A stretch of DNA of 64,000 nt. It comes from Flavobacterium sp. SUN052 (lineage in GTDB: Bacteria > Bacteroidota > Bacteroidia > Flavobacteriales > Flavobacteriaceae). The stretch lies in NCBI RefSeq assembly GCF_028867935.1, contig NZ_JAPQNS010000007.1, forward strand, positions 186,001-250,000, written 5' to 3'. The translations under genes were made by a program, and so were the position numbers. Shown piece after piece: positions 36,131 to 43,571 of the stretch; the stretch's first letter is position 1; each line of letters opens with the position of its first letter. Below the pieces are notes generated by a model. That model did not search any database and had not been told where the DNA came from. It saw only the letters and a list, made by a program, of their open reading frames with translations.

Positions 36131-36186
36131 AAAGACACGGAGTTCACAGAGAGGATGTAAAAAAACTCTGTGTTCTCCGTGTCTTT
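36131..36186. repeat. Palindrome between convergent genes
   Basis: AAAGACACGGAG...CACAGAG (36131-36151) pairs with CTCTGTG...CTCCGTGTCTTT (36166-36186), broken by one 2-bp mismatch, around a 14-nt A-rich loop. It lies 15 bp after the M3 peptidase stop and 12 bp before the end of the GT87 gene, so it could act as a two-way terminator. Confidence 0.75.
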
Positions 36187-36198
36187 GTGTTCTAACCC

Positions 36199-37380
36199 CT
36201 ACAGGTTTTCAGCTACAGCCAGGGATTGAACCAGCTTAGTGTGCCGGTATTTGACAGCCCACAGCTGGTATTGTAGTCGGCACCAAACCAAAATACAGGG
36301 TACCGCTTTGATGCTGTACGGTTGAAAAAACGATTTTTGGATAACCCTTGGAAATAGGTCTGTGGGCGACAGGGACGTAAATACAATCACCAGAATCAAC
36401 AGTAATACATCAAATCGTGATGGTTTGGGTAACGTTAACCACCACAGGGCAACCCCTACCACGGCCAAAACATAGGTAGGAGACTCGGCCATTTTGTTGA
36501 ATATGATAATGAAGATCAGAAACGAAGCAATCATTCGTTTTTGAAACAACGGATCACTCCACTGTCGAATCCGTACGAAGGGCAGTAGAAACAGTACTGC
36601 GCCAGTCATCTCAATAAGGCGAAGGTTAGCATCCGTTCGAGCCATACCGAACCAATATTCGGCAACGCCCAGCACCGACACAAACAGACCCAGCTTGCTT
36701 TCTACCACCACCTGAAACCACGTCTGGTACTCTGATAAAAGGCTATTCCAGGGAAGAATCGTTAATGGCGACAAGGCAAAAACAAGGCACCAAAAGACCA
36801 TAGCAAACAGAAACCGTAGTCGATTTGGGTAAAACACAAAAAACAGAGCGGCAGCCATCCCATAAAACTTAATGAATCCGCACAAAGCGAAGAAAAAGGC
36901 CGCCCGAACCACTTGTTCTTTTCGTAAATGAACCAAGCCGAGCAGAATAGCCCCTACAATCAGATTGTTGCTTTGCATGTTTTGAGCCGTAATAAGCCCC
37001 TCTGCAAAAACAATCAACAAAGCCACCCGACGCTGCCGGTCAGCATCTGGTTCGTTGGCTAAGTAGGCGCTGATTCCGGCTAACAATACCCCCGTATTCA
37101 GCAGGTTCCACAAGACTATACCAACAGGAATTGGCAGATAATAAAAGGGTCCCATTAGCCAGGCAAACGTTGGGCTGTACTTGTAGTTGTCCAGATAAAG
37201 ATCAGGGAAAAACCCATAGACGCTTTGGTTCCGAATCAGGTTGTGAAACGGACGGGCAAACATCAGGTAATTGTTGTAAGACCCCAGCAGGTACTTTTGC
37301 AGCCCCACCAACGTATAAACGACCAGATAAAAACCAATCAGGAAACGGTACGTGATCACCGTACGCCAGTAACTTATCAT
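36199..37380 (-). CDS. GT87-like membrane glycosyltransferase (DUF2029)
   Basis: A 393-residue protein with about ten membrane helices. The early lumenal loop (YNNYLMFARPFHNLIRNQSVYGFFPD, with Asp near the end) and YKYSPTFAWLMGPFYYLP match DUF2029/GT87 polyprenol-phosphate-sugar-dependent transferases. Its start overlaps the polysaccharide deacetylase stop by 4 bp. With the GT2 and deacetylase genes it forms an operon that probably makes or modifies a lipid-linked glycan. Confidence 0.8.
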   Translation of the reverse strand: MISYWRTVITYRFLIGFYLVVYTLVGLQKYLLGSYNNYLMFARPFHNLIRNQSVYGFFPDLYLDNYKYSPTFAWLMGPFYYLPIPVGIVLWNLLNTGVLLAGISAYLANEPDADRQRRVALLIVFAEGLITAQNMQSNNLIVGAILLGLVHLRKEQVVRAAFFFALCGFIKFYGMAAALFFVFYPNRLRFLFAMVFWCLVFALSPLTILPWNSLLSEYQTWFQVVVESKLGLFVSVLGVAEYWFGMARTDANLRLIEMTGAVLFLLPFVRIRQWSDPLFQKRMIASFLIFIIIFNKMAESPTYVLAVVGVALWWLTLPKPSRFDVLLLILVIVFTSLSPTDLFPRVIQKSFFQPYSIKAVPCILVWCRLQYQLWAVKYRHTKLVQSLAVAENL

Positions 37381-38186
37381 AAAAGGTGTTGAGATTCTTC
37401 GGCTACCCCTACCTGAAAATAGCGATTAGCCAAGTCATTCATAGTACAAAATTCGCCCTGTGGGCCCAGAAACCGGAACAGATCCTCGACACGGTCAAGT
37501 AATCGTTCGTGCGAGTATCGGCGGATGTAGGCAGGAATGCGGTCGTACATGCGCAGATCAGTGAACTCCCAGGGGTGTACGTAAAGGTTCAGTTGACCGT
37601 CTCTCTGTATAGTTTGGCGGCACAGTTGCTTGTAGAAACTGAACGGGAAGTTCTTCAGGCTAAGCCAAAACAGCGGAATCCGAAGTCCAGCAGTCACAGT
37701 TGCCGGAATATGCAGTAGCCCTCCCCGCATGAAGGCCAGTCGCGGCTCCCTAAGATGATTGTATCGCCCTGGCAACCAGGTAGGATGCAACGATGAGTTG
37801 TAGCGATAGCCAGCATCCTTCAAATCGGCATCAGCAACAGCCCCCATCTGGGCTTTTCGGAAACCCACTACGGGTTTTCCTATTATAGACTCCAGTGCCT
37901 GCCGGGAAGTCAGCAAGTCACTCGGTTCATATTTGCCATGGTAAAACCCATGAGAGGCAATTTCGTGCTGACTAGCCAGCTCCCGAATCAACATCGACTC
38001 GTTTAACGCGTAGGTAGCTGTGGTAAAAAGCGTGCCCCGTACACCCGATGCGTTCATCCGCTCTACCAAAGGCAGCAACCCCGCCGTTGACACGGCAATC
38101 TGCTCCGAAAGTGAAAGTTCATAGCCGTGGTCAATGGCGGTATCAAATTCCTCCACGTCGATGGTAAAAACAATCTGGCGTGTCAT
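37377..38186 (-). CDS. Polysaccharide deacetylase
   Basis: A 269-residue NodB-type deacetylase. FTIDVEEFDTA carries the catalytic/metal Asp and HEIASHGFYHGKY carries the HxxxH metal ligands. The DUF3473-like C-terminal part (YVHPWEF) is present. The ATG at 38186 overlaps the GT2 stop as ATGA; an ATG three codons earlier (38195) is also possible. It removes N-acetyl groups from a glycan, probably the product of the flanking transferases. Confidence 0.87.
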   Translation of the reverse strand: MTRQIVFTIDVEEFDTAIDHGYELSLSEQIAVSTAGLLPLVERMNASGVRGTLFTTATYALNESMLIRELASQHEIASHGFYHGKYEPSDLLTSRQALESIIGKPVVGFRKAQMGAVADADLKDAGYRYNSSLHPTWLPGRYNHLREPRLAFMRGGLLHIPATVTAGLRIPLFWLSLKNFPFSFYKQLCRQTIQRDGQLNLYVHPWEFTDLRMYDRIPAYIRRYSHERLLDRVEDLFRFLGPQGEFCTMNDLANRYFQVGVAEESQHLL

Positions 38187-39142
38187 AGGTGCCATTGGTT
38201 TACCAGGCTTTTACTGGTTTCTTCCGTTTCCCGAACAAGATAGGGAGGGCGCTGATTGACCTGCTTAAACATTTTGCCCAGATACACGCCCATGATACCC
38301 ATGATAATAAACTGAAACCCACCAATGAGCACGATCAACAGTACAATTGATGTCCAGCCTGAAATGGTACGATGGGTGAAATATTTCTCATATAAAACCT
38401 CCAAGCCAAACAAACCCGCAAAAAGCGACATGGCGAAACCAATTACCACCGACATATAAAGCGGTTTGCTGGAGAACGATGTGATGCCTGTTACCGCCAG
38501 ATTCATCATCTTCCGAAGGGAGTATTTGCTTACACCAGCATATCGCTCAGCCGGTTTGTAAACCACTCGACACTGCCGGAAGCCAATCCAGGAAATTACG
38601 CCCCGCAGGAACAAATCGGATTCTTTAAACTGCTTCAGGCTATCAACTACCTTCCGGTCCAGTAAACGAAAATCGGCAGCTCCATCAGCCAGATCAAGAT
38701 CAGAAATAGAGCGAAGAACCCGGTAAAACCAGCGCGATGACTCCCGTTTGAACCAGGACAGATTAGTATCCTGCTGACGAATGGTATGAACAATTTCGAA
38801 GCCCTGCCGCCAGTGATTTAACAGTACGGGGATAAACTCAGGCGGGTGCTGGAGGTCAGCATCCAGACTGATGACACAGTCGCCTTGCGCGTGCTCGTAA
38901 CCGGCTCGCAACGCCATCTGGTGACCGTAATTTCTGGAGAAAGAAAGATAACGGACGGCGGGGTTATCTTCACTTAATTGCTGTAATACAAACAGAGTAT
39001 TATCTGCACTGCCATCATCAATAATTAGAATTTCATACCTTCCTTCCCGCTGCAATATCTCGTGCAGTCGCCGGACCAGCACAGCCAGATTTTCTTCCTC
39101 ATTAAATGCGGGAATAACGACACTAATAAATTCCTGACCCAT
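38183..39142 (-). CDS. GT2 family polyprenyl-phosphate sugar transferase
   Basis: A 319-residue protein with a GT-A domain (SVVIPAFNEEENLAVLV, ILIIDDGSADNT, SLDADLQHPPEF with the DxD motif) and two C-terminal membrane helices, as in GtrB/ArnC/DPM1-type enzymes that load a sugar onto undecaprenyl phosphate. It heads the three-gene glycosylation operon. The 271-bp gap upstream (39143-39413) is AT-rich; no clear minus-strand -7 box was found in it. Confidence 0.9.
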   Translation of the reverse strand: MGQEFISVVIPAFNEEENLAVLVRRLHEILQREGRYEILIIDDGSADNTLFVLQQLSEDNPAVRYLSFSRNYGHQMALRAGYEHAQGDCVISLDADLQHPPEFIPVLLNHWRQGFEIVHTIRQQDTNLSWFKRESSRWFYRVLRSISDLDLADGAADFRLLDRKVVDSLKQFKESDLFLRGVISWIGFRQCRVVYKPAERYAGVSKYSLRKMMNLAVTGITSFSSKPLYMSVVIGFAMSLFAGLFGLEVLYEKYFTHRTISGWTSIVLLIVLIGGFQFIIMGIMGVYLGKMFKQVNQRPPYLVRETEETSKSLVNQWHL

Positions 39143-39413
39143 AGAAAGGTTATTACTTAATGACTATTTGCCGTGGTTATTGGCTTTAGTTATTTTTGTT
39201 TACCTCAAAGGTCTGTAAAGTATTAGCTCGAAAAATAAAATTCACCTTAGAAATAAATTAATTTTTCACAGTCTAGCAACGGAAAGTCTATTGTCTGCGT
39301 ATTAGCGGCTTTTCACTATTTATACTAGTAAAAAGTACTTAATCCACTCACTATCAATAATCTTAACAAAAGCACCGAACACCAACATATTGATTATGCA
39401 TAGTACGGAGCGC

Positions 39414-40214
39414 TTACTTGCCACTGATTAGTGGATTGCCACTCATGGCCTGCTGGTATAACCCAAATACAGTAATCCCATATACCAGGGCAATTATAAT
39501 GGTCCCGGCAGTGGCCCAACCTGCTCTTACCACTCTGTTACTACCAAGCAGATAGCCCGCAAATGGAATAATCTGCAAGGCGTGAAGCCCCATAAAGTGA
39601 GCAATGCGCAGGTCGCCCCCCAAAAGGCTCCAGTTTATAAAAGGCAGGCCAGCTTCGCCCATTTTCACCCCTATGTTGTGTGACTGTGCTCCGACCATAG
39701 CTCCGCCAATAGAGCTACCCAAAATAAATAGCACAAAGCCCAGACGAATGCCCCAGATATAGGCCGTTGGCAACGAGTATGAAGAGCGAAAGAAAAGCGC
39801 AGCTGCATAAATAATCACAAGTGTATTCCACAGGATGAATAAGCCCATTATACTGAAGAGAATGCCATTGAAAAGGGAACTTCCGTTGAAATGAGACATG
39901 ACTCCACGGGCGGCCTGCAAGGAAATAGCTGCGTTTTCGACCACCATGGCAGCAGTAACCGACCACGCAATAAACCGAACCGAGCGTGGGTACATGTCTT
40001 TCAGATGATTCAGCAGAATGGCCAGCGTCCAGAGGTAAATAGTCGCCGACAGGAAAAACTTGATCGGTTTGATCCAGACGTTGATGCCCAGTACTTCCCG
40101 TGAATCAATTAAGAGCAAGGGTAAGGCGATGAGCGTGGCCACGATCTGACTCAGGCCTGCAATAGCCAGCACGGCATCACGCTGGTATAAGCTTCGAAAG
40201 GCATTCTGCAACAT
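39414..40214 (-). CDS. Polytopic membrane protein, unknown function
   Basis: A 266-residue protein with about eight predicted membrane helices (for example AIAGLSQIVATLIALPLLL and IIALVYGITVFGLYQ). It has a conserved-looking INVWIKPIKFFLSATIYLWT stretch and His-containing segments (DLRIAHFMGLHALQIIPF), which might bind haem or a cofactor. The family was not recognised. It is transcribed alone, with 44 bp to the next minus-strand gene. Confidence 0.7.
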   Translation of the reverse strand: MLQNAFRSLYQRDAVLAIAGLSQIVATLIALPLLLIDSREVLGINVWIKPIKFFLSATIYLWTLAILLNHLKDMYPRSVRFIAWSVTAAMVVENAAISLQAARGVMSHFNGSSLFNGILFSIMGLFILWNTLVIIYAAALFFRSSYSLPTAYIWGIRLGFVLFILGSSIGGAMVGAQSHNIGVKMGEAGLPFINWSLLGGDLRIAHFMGLHALQIIPFAGYLLGSNRVVRAGWATAGTIIIALVYGITVFGLYQQAMSGNPLISGK

Positions 40215-40258
40215 GGTTTTGTCGGTCTGTTTGCAGAAATATACCAGATATGGTTTGG

Positions 40259-40918
40259 TTATCCAATGACCCCTCTCAACACCTCCCGCTCTACCACGTG
40301 CTTGCCTTCAAACTCAACCACTTGTAGCGTGGGCAACTCGGTTTTCATTCGGTCAATGTACCCGGCAACATCGGGGAGTTGCTCGATGTACTCGTCCTGC
40401 CGACCGTAGATGTATTTGGTCTCCACCTCGGCAAGTTTTGCCGGATCAATTACATCGGCGATGCCATTAGGAAAGAACCCCGCCCATAGCATAAGCCTGT
40501 TGGCGCGGATATGGCCCGCGTTAAGCCAGCGGCAAACAGTGGCCGCCCCTTGTGAGAAGCCAAATAAGGTTATTCTCACCGATTGGTCCGACTCCCCGGT
40601 ACGCCCGGCCATCACGGTATCATATAGCTGATTGAGATAAGCGATGTAATCCTGCACCTCATTGTCGCGATCTTCTCGGGTAATCCACGAGGCTCCAATT
40701 TTGCCGTATTCGTTATCCAGATACAAACGGGAAAGGCCTTCGGGTGCTATCACAACCGTTTTTTCATTTTGCACCACATCGAACCGGCGGATGAAGTACT
40801 TGGCCAACTGTCCGTAACCGTGTAGCACGAACCAGAGGTCAGTGGTTTGGCCGGTAAGTTCGCCCAGCGTATAGTAGCGGGCTGTTCGCTGCACGCTGAG
40901 GTGGTGTTCGTTAATCAT
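40259..40918 (-). CDS. Alpha/beta hydrolase (phospholipase/carboxylesterase-like)
   Basis: A 219-residue hydrolase. LWFVLHGYGQLAKYFIRR carries the oxyanion-hole HG, LFGFSQGAATVCRW the nucleophile Ser, and FEGKHVVEREV the catalytic His. This order fits the phospholipase/carboxylesterase (YpfH) branch. Its start overlaps the DUF4442 stop by 4 bp, so they are co-translated and may act on related acyl substrates. Confidence 0.87.
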   Translation of the reverse strand: MINEHHLSVQRTARYYTLGELTGQTTDLWFVLHGYGQLAKYFIRRFDVVQNEKTVVIAPEGLSRLYLDNEYGKIGASWITREDRDNEVQDYIAYLNQLYDTVMAGRTGESDQSVRITLFGFSQGAATVCRWLNAGHIRANRLMLWAGFFPNGIADVIDPAKLAEVETKYIYGRQDEYIEQLPDVAGYIDRMKTELPTLQVVEFEGKHVVEREVLRGVIG

Positions 40919-41448
40919 GAGTCTTTTCGTTGAAACCGGGACGACTGCTTGCCTCCTTTCTTTTGCTCGTAATGCGCCTTATCGGCAATGTAGCATAAGC
41001 GTTCTATTTCGGCGTGAACAACACCGGCGGAATCGACCCATTGGAGTACGAATGTGCGTTCAGCCTGACCATTTTCAGCCACTTCCTGCCGCACACTTTC
41101 CAGTAGTTCGTCGGTCAGTTCGTAGCGCATGTAAAGAGTTGTGCGGCCGGGTCGGCGAAACCGGATGCTGGCCGACTTATCCCACACGACATAGTTACTG
41201 CCCAGAACCTGCAACAGCATCAGCATGTAAAACGGATCGGAAGCGGCAAACATACTTCCCCCGAAAATTGTCCCGACGAAGTTGTACGTCCACACATTAC
41301 GCCGAAGTCGGAGGTGAACTTCGCGCCAATCGCCCGACCAGAACAGGATTTTCCCACCCGTACCGAAGTACATTGGGTACCAGTTCATAAGCGTTCGAAA
41401 ACGCCACGACTTAAATGATTCTTTTCGAGTGGTCTGATGAAGGTTCAT
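40915..41448 (-). CDS. DUF4442 hotdog-fold protein
   Basis: A 177-residue protein with the DUF4442 (thioesterase-like hotdog) pattern: FRTLMNWYPMYFGTGGKI, YNFVGTIFGGSMFAASDPFYM and the C-terminal strand pair. It may cleave or bind acyl-CoA. ATG at 41448 is preferred to 41484, which runs into the palindromic repeat. It is paired with a downstream hydrolase through a 4-bp overlap. Confidence 0.8.
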   Translation of the reverse strand: MNLHQTTRKESFKSWRFRTLMNWYPMYFGTGGKILFWSGDWREVHLRLRRNVWTYNFVGTIFGGSMFAASDPFYMLMLLQVLGSNYVVWDKSASIRFRRPGRTTLYMRYELTDELLESVRQEVAENGQAERTFVLQWVDSAGVVHAEIERLCYIADKAHYEQKKGGKQSSRFQRKDS

Positions 41449-41471
41449 GTCGTATAAGTATGTGATACTCT

Positions 41472-41569
41472 CTGGCGCGAGCATCTGCTCGTGTCTTCAC
41501 TATTGCCAGCATTCGCTGGCGCGAGTAAACACTCACAACATTTAAGGCACGAGCAGATGCTCGCGCCAG
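41472..41569. repeat. Inverted repeat with internal hairpins
   Basis: CTGGCGCGAGCATCTGCTCG... (22 nt, 41472-41493) is perfectly complementary to 41548-41569. Between them lie another hairpin (GCCAGC, attc, GCTGGC at about 41505-41520) and a second copy of CTGGCGCGAG (41515-41524). Each arm also folds on itself (GAGCA-TC-TGCTC). It separates two minus-strand genes and resembles a compound REP-type element. Confidence 0.85.
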
Positions 41570-41583
41570 TTGTGTGCGCCAGT

Positions 41584-42552
41584 TCATTGGCTAATAAACT
41601 GAATAGCCCGTTCTTCTGCCCAGCACCGGTTCAGGGAGTGGTGCGAAAATCCGCAATGGCCACCTTTCCGGGGAATGTCCAGCGTAACAAAAGGGGCGTT
41701 GGCCACCAGGGCGGGGTCGTAGCATTCTGTCGGTAAAAACGGATCGTTCCGGGCGTTGATGATGAGCGTTGGAACGGCAATCTTGTCTAGAAAATACATC
41801 GACGCATTTTGCCGGTAATAATCGTCTGCATTCTTGAATCCGTGTACCGGCCCGCTGTAATATTCATCGAAGTCGCGCATAGTTTTGACCTTCGCCAGGT
41901 GCGTAAGATCCATGTCGTGCTGGGTGGCCTTTTCGCGAACTTTAGCTATTAGCGTTTTCAGAAATCGCCTGTCGTACAGTTTATTACTGAGTCGTTTAAA
42001 GTTCTCGGCCACAGCATCCAGGTCAAGAGGCACCGAAAATGCAACCACATAACGGATCTCGGCGGGTATATTGACTCCCTGTTCACCGGCATATTTGAGG
42101 GTCATGTTACCGCCCGCACTGAAGCCCAACAACGCAATTTCGTCATACTGTCCACTGGCTAAAACACGTTGTACAATGAAGTCCAAATCATCCGTTTTGC
42201 CAATGTGATACGACGTACGAAGCCGGTTTTGCTCCCCCGCACAGCTCCGGCAGTTCCAGCCCAGAGCGTCCCAACCGGCCTCATTCAGGGCTTTCACCAT
42301 GCCTTTGAGGTAGGCCCGATGCGCGTCCCCTTCTAGTCCGTGCGCTACAATGCCCAAACGCCGGGATGAAGCACCACTAGTACCCTTCCGTGACCAGTCG
42401 AGTAACAGAAAATCACCATCGGGCGTATCAATCCGTTCGCGCTCGTAGGTAACACCCTCGACCCGCCGGGCCACACTGGGCCAGATTGTTTGCAGGTGAC
42501 CATTCCAGAGATACGGCGGAGATTTTACAAGATCATGCTCAATGACAGGCAT
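41584..42552 (-). CDS. YheT-like alpha/beta hydrolase
   Basis: A 322-residue hydrolase of the YheT/EMB8 group: PPYLWNGHLQTIWPS near the N-terminus is diagnostic, GIVAHGLEGD holds the oxyanion His-Gly, GFSAGGNMTLKYAG the nucleophile Ser, NARNDPFLP the acid and GGHCGF the catalytic His. The substrate is unknown. It reads towards the palindrome at 41472-41569. Confidence 0.9.
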   Translation of the reverse strand: MPVIEHDLVKSPPYLWNGHLQTIWPSVARRVEGVTYERERIDTPDGDFLLLDWSRKGTSGASSRRLGIVAHGLEGDAHRAYLKGMVKALNEAGWDALGWNCRSCAGEQNRLRTSYHIGKTDDLDFIVQRVLASGQYDEIALLGFSAGGNMTLKYAGEQGVNIPAEIRYVVAFSVPLDLDAVAENFKRLSNKLYDRRFLKTLIAKVREKATQHDMDLTHLAKVKTMRDFDEYYSGPVHGFKNADDYYRQNASMYFLDKIAVPTLIINARNDPFLPTECYDPALVANAPFVTLDIPRKGGHCGFSHHSLNRCWAEERAIQFISQ

Positions 42553-42591
42553 GGGTGATTGGGGGTTGCGTATTTGAGGAACTGCAAACTG

Positions 42592-43047
42592 CTATTGCCA
42601 ACTGCTCACACCCTTTTTAACGGCCTGACTAATTTGCCCGGCATGATATGAATTGTGGTGCATCAGAAAAGCTAAAACGCCCATTCGGGGTGTTTCGCCA
42701 AAGGGCGTCTGAATGGTTTCGGCCCATTGTTCGTCGGAGATTGTAGGGATCTGTTCGGCAATCATTGCATAACTACCGGCCACAAACTGCTTCAGCTCGT
42801 CCAGATCAATTGGCTCTCCCGTATCCGAAACACCGCCCATAGCGCGAGGCTGGATTTCCATAGGCCGTCCGAAGATCATCTTGGCAAAGCTGTGCATGGC
42901 TTCGGCTGCGTGCAGGGCTATAAACCCAGCGGAAGCCGTTTCGGGCGTAAGCCGATTGCGGTATGTTTCGGGAGTCATCTTGCTGATTGGTCCCTGCGTG
43001 CTGGCCTGGTTAATTCGCCAGAGATTAGAAAGAAGTTGTTGGGTCAT
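42592..43047 (-). CDS. DinB-family protein
   Basis: A 151-residue four-helix-bundle protein with the three DinB metal-ligand histidines (HAAEAMHS near 47-53 and HHNSYHAGQI near 131-136). DinB proteins include thiol-dependent S-transferases and genes of unknown role. It lies 7 bp after the MarR-type gene, likely in one transcript. Confidence 0.82.
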   Translation of the reverse strand: MTQQLLSNLWRINQASTQGPISKMTPETYRNRLTPETASAGFIALHAAEAMHSFAKMIFGRPMEIQPRAMGGVSDTGEPIDLDELKQFVAGSYAMIAEQIPTISDEQWAETIQTPFGETPRMGVLAFLMHHNSYHAGQISQAVKKGVSSWQ

Positions 43048-43054
43048 AATTTGC

Positions 43055-43507
43055 TTACTTTTTAAGCGTCATCATTCGCTCCGAAAAGGCGCTGAGGCCC
43101 GTAACGGCTTCAGGTCCTAGTCCCTCGCGAATAGTTTGATTTAGGTTTTTCCAGATTTTGTGGCAGCGTTTAGCCGTTTGTGTGCCGGTTTGGGTCAGGT
43201 GCAGTCCGTTACGCACGTTTGGGTCGAGCCAGCCGTTACGTTGCATCAATTGAATGTCGCGGCTCATTGCCGATTTCTCAATCTGAAACCGTTTTGACAA
43301 GGCCACTTGCCGGATGCCGGGCTGGGCAAAAATGTGCATCAGTAAAGCTGCCTGGGCAAAGGTTACTCCTTCGGCCCCAAAAGCATCGTTATAGAGCATC
43401 GTCACCACCCGTGACAGCATCCGCAACCGACCCGCTATGCAGTAGTTTTCCGTTTCCAAGCCGTAAAGATAAAGCCTGAAGTTGTATATGCAACTAACCC
43501 TATCCAT
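43055..43507 (-). CDS. MarR-family regulator
   Basis: A 150-residue winged-helix protein (RLRMLSRVVTMLYNDAFG, TFAQAALLMHIF, QVALSKRFQIEKSAMSRDIQ recognition helix, LHLTQTGTQTAKR wing). The ATG at 43507 is the formal start, but codons 4-9 overlap a 16-bp palindrome (43480-43495) and a TTG-N19-TATCTTTA promoter-like pattern ends at 43464. Translation may therefore begin at TTG 43459 (134 residues, METENYCIAGR). It is divergent from the RND pump gene and may control it. Confidence 0.82.
   Translation of the reverse strand: MDRVSCIYNFRLYLYGLETENYCIAGRLRMLSRVVTMLYNDAFGAEGVTFAQAALLMHIFAQPGIRQVALSKRFQIEKSAMSRDIQLMQRNGWLDPNVRNGLHLTQTGTQTAKRCHKIWKNLNQTIREGLGPEAVTGLSAFSERMMTLKK
43480..43495. promoter_or_regulatory. 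MarR-type palindrome
   Basis: AGTTGTATATGCAACT is a 16-bp palindrome with one mismatched pair. A further half-like copy, AGTTGCAT, lies at 43539-43546 before the RND pump gene. The site overlaps the -33 position of the predicted marR promoter, as expected for auto-repression. Confidence 0.5.
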
Positions 43508-43558
43508 TTAGACAGTGTATAAATTATTTATGACTACCAGTTGCATTCCTAGGGGAAG

Positions 43559-43566
43559 TAATTTTG
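43559..43566 (+). promoter_or_regulatory. TAnnTTTG -7 box abutting the RND start
   Basis: TAATTTTG ends only 5 bp before the ATG at 43572, so the mRNA would be leaderless or nearly so. No -33 TTG at 19-21 nt was found; the nearest (43541) is 15 nt away. Confidence 0.4.
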
Positions 43567-43571
43567 TCACT

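Noticed and set aside
41449..41484. Earlier start for the DUF4442 gene
   Set aside because: It extends into the palindromic repeat and lacks family similarity.
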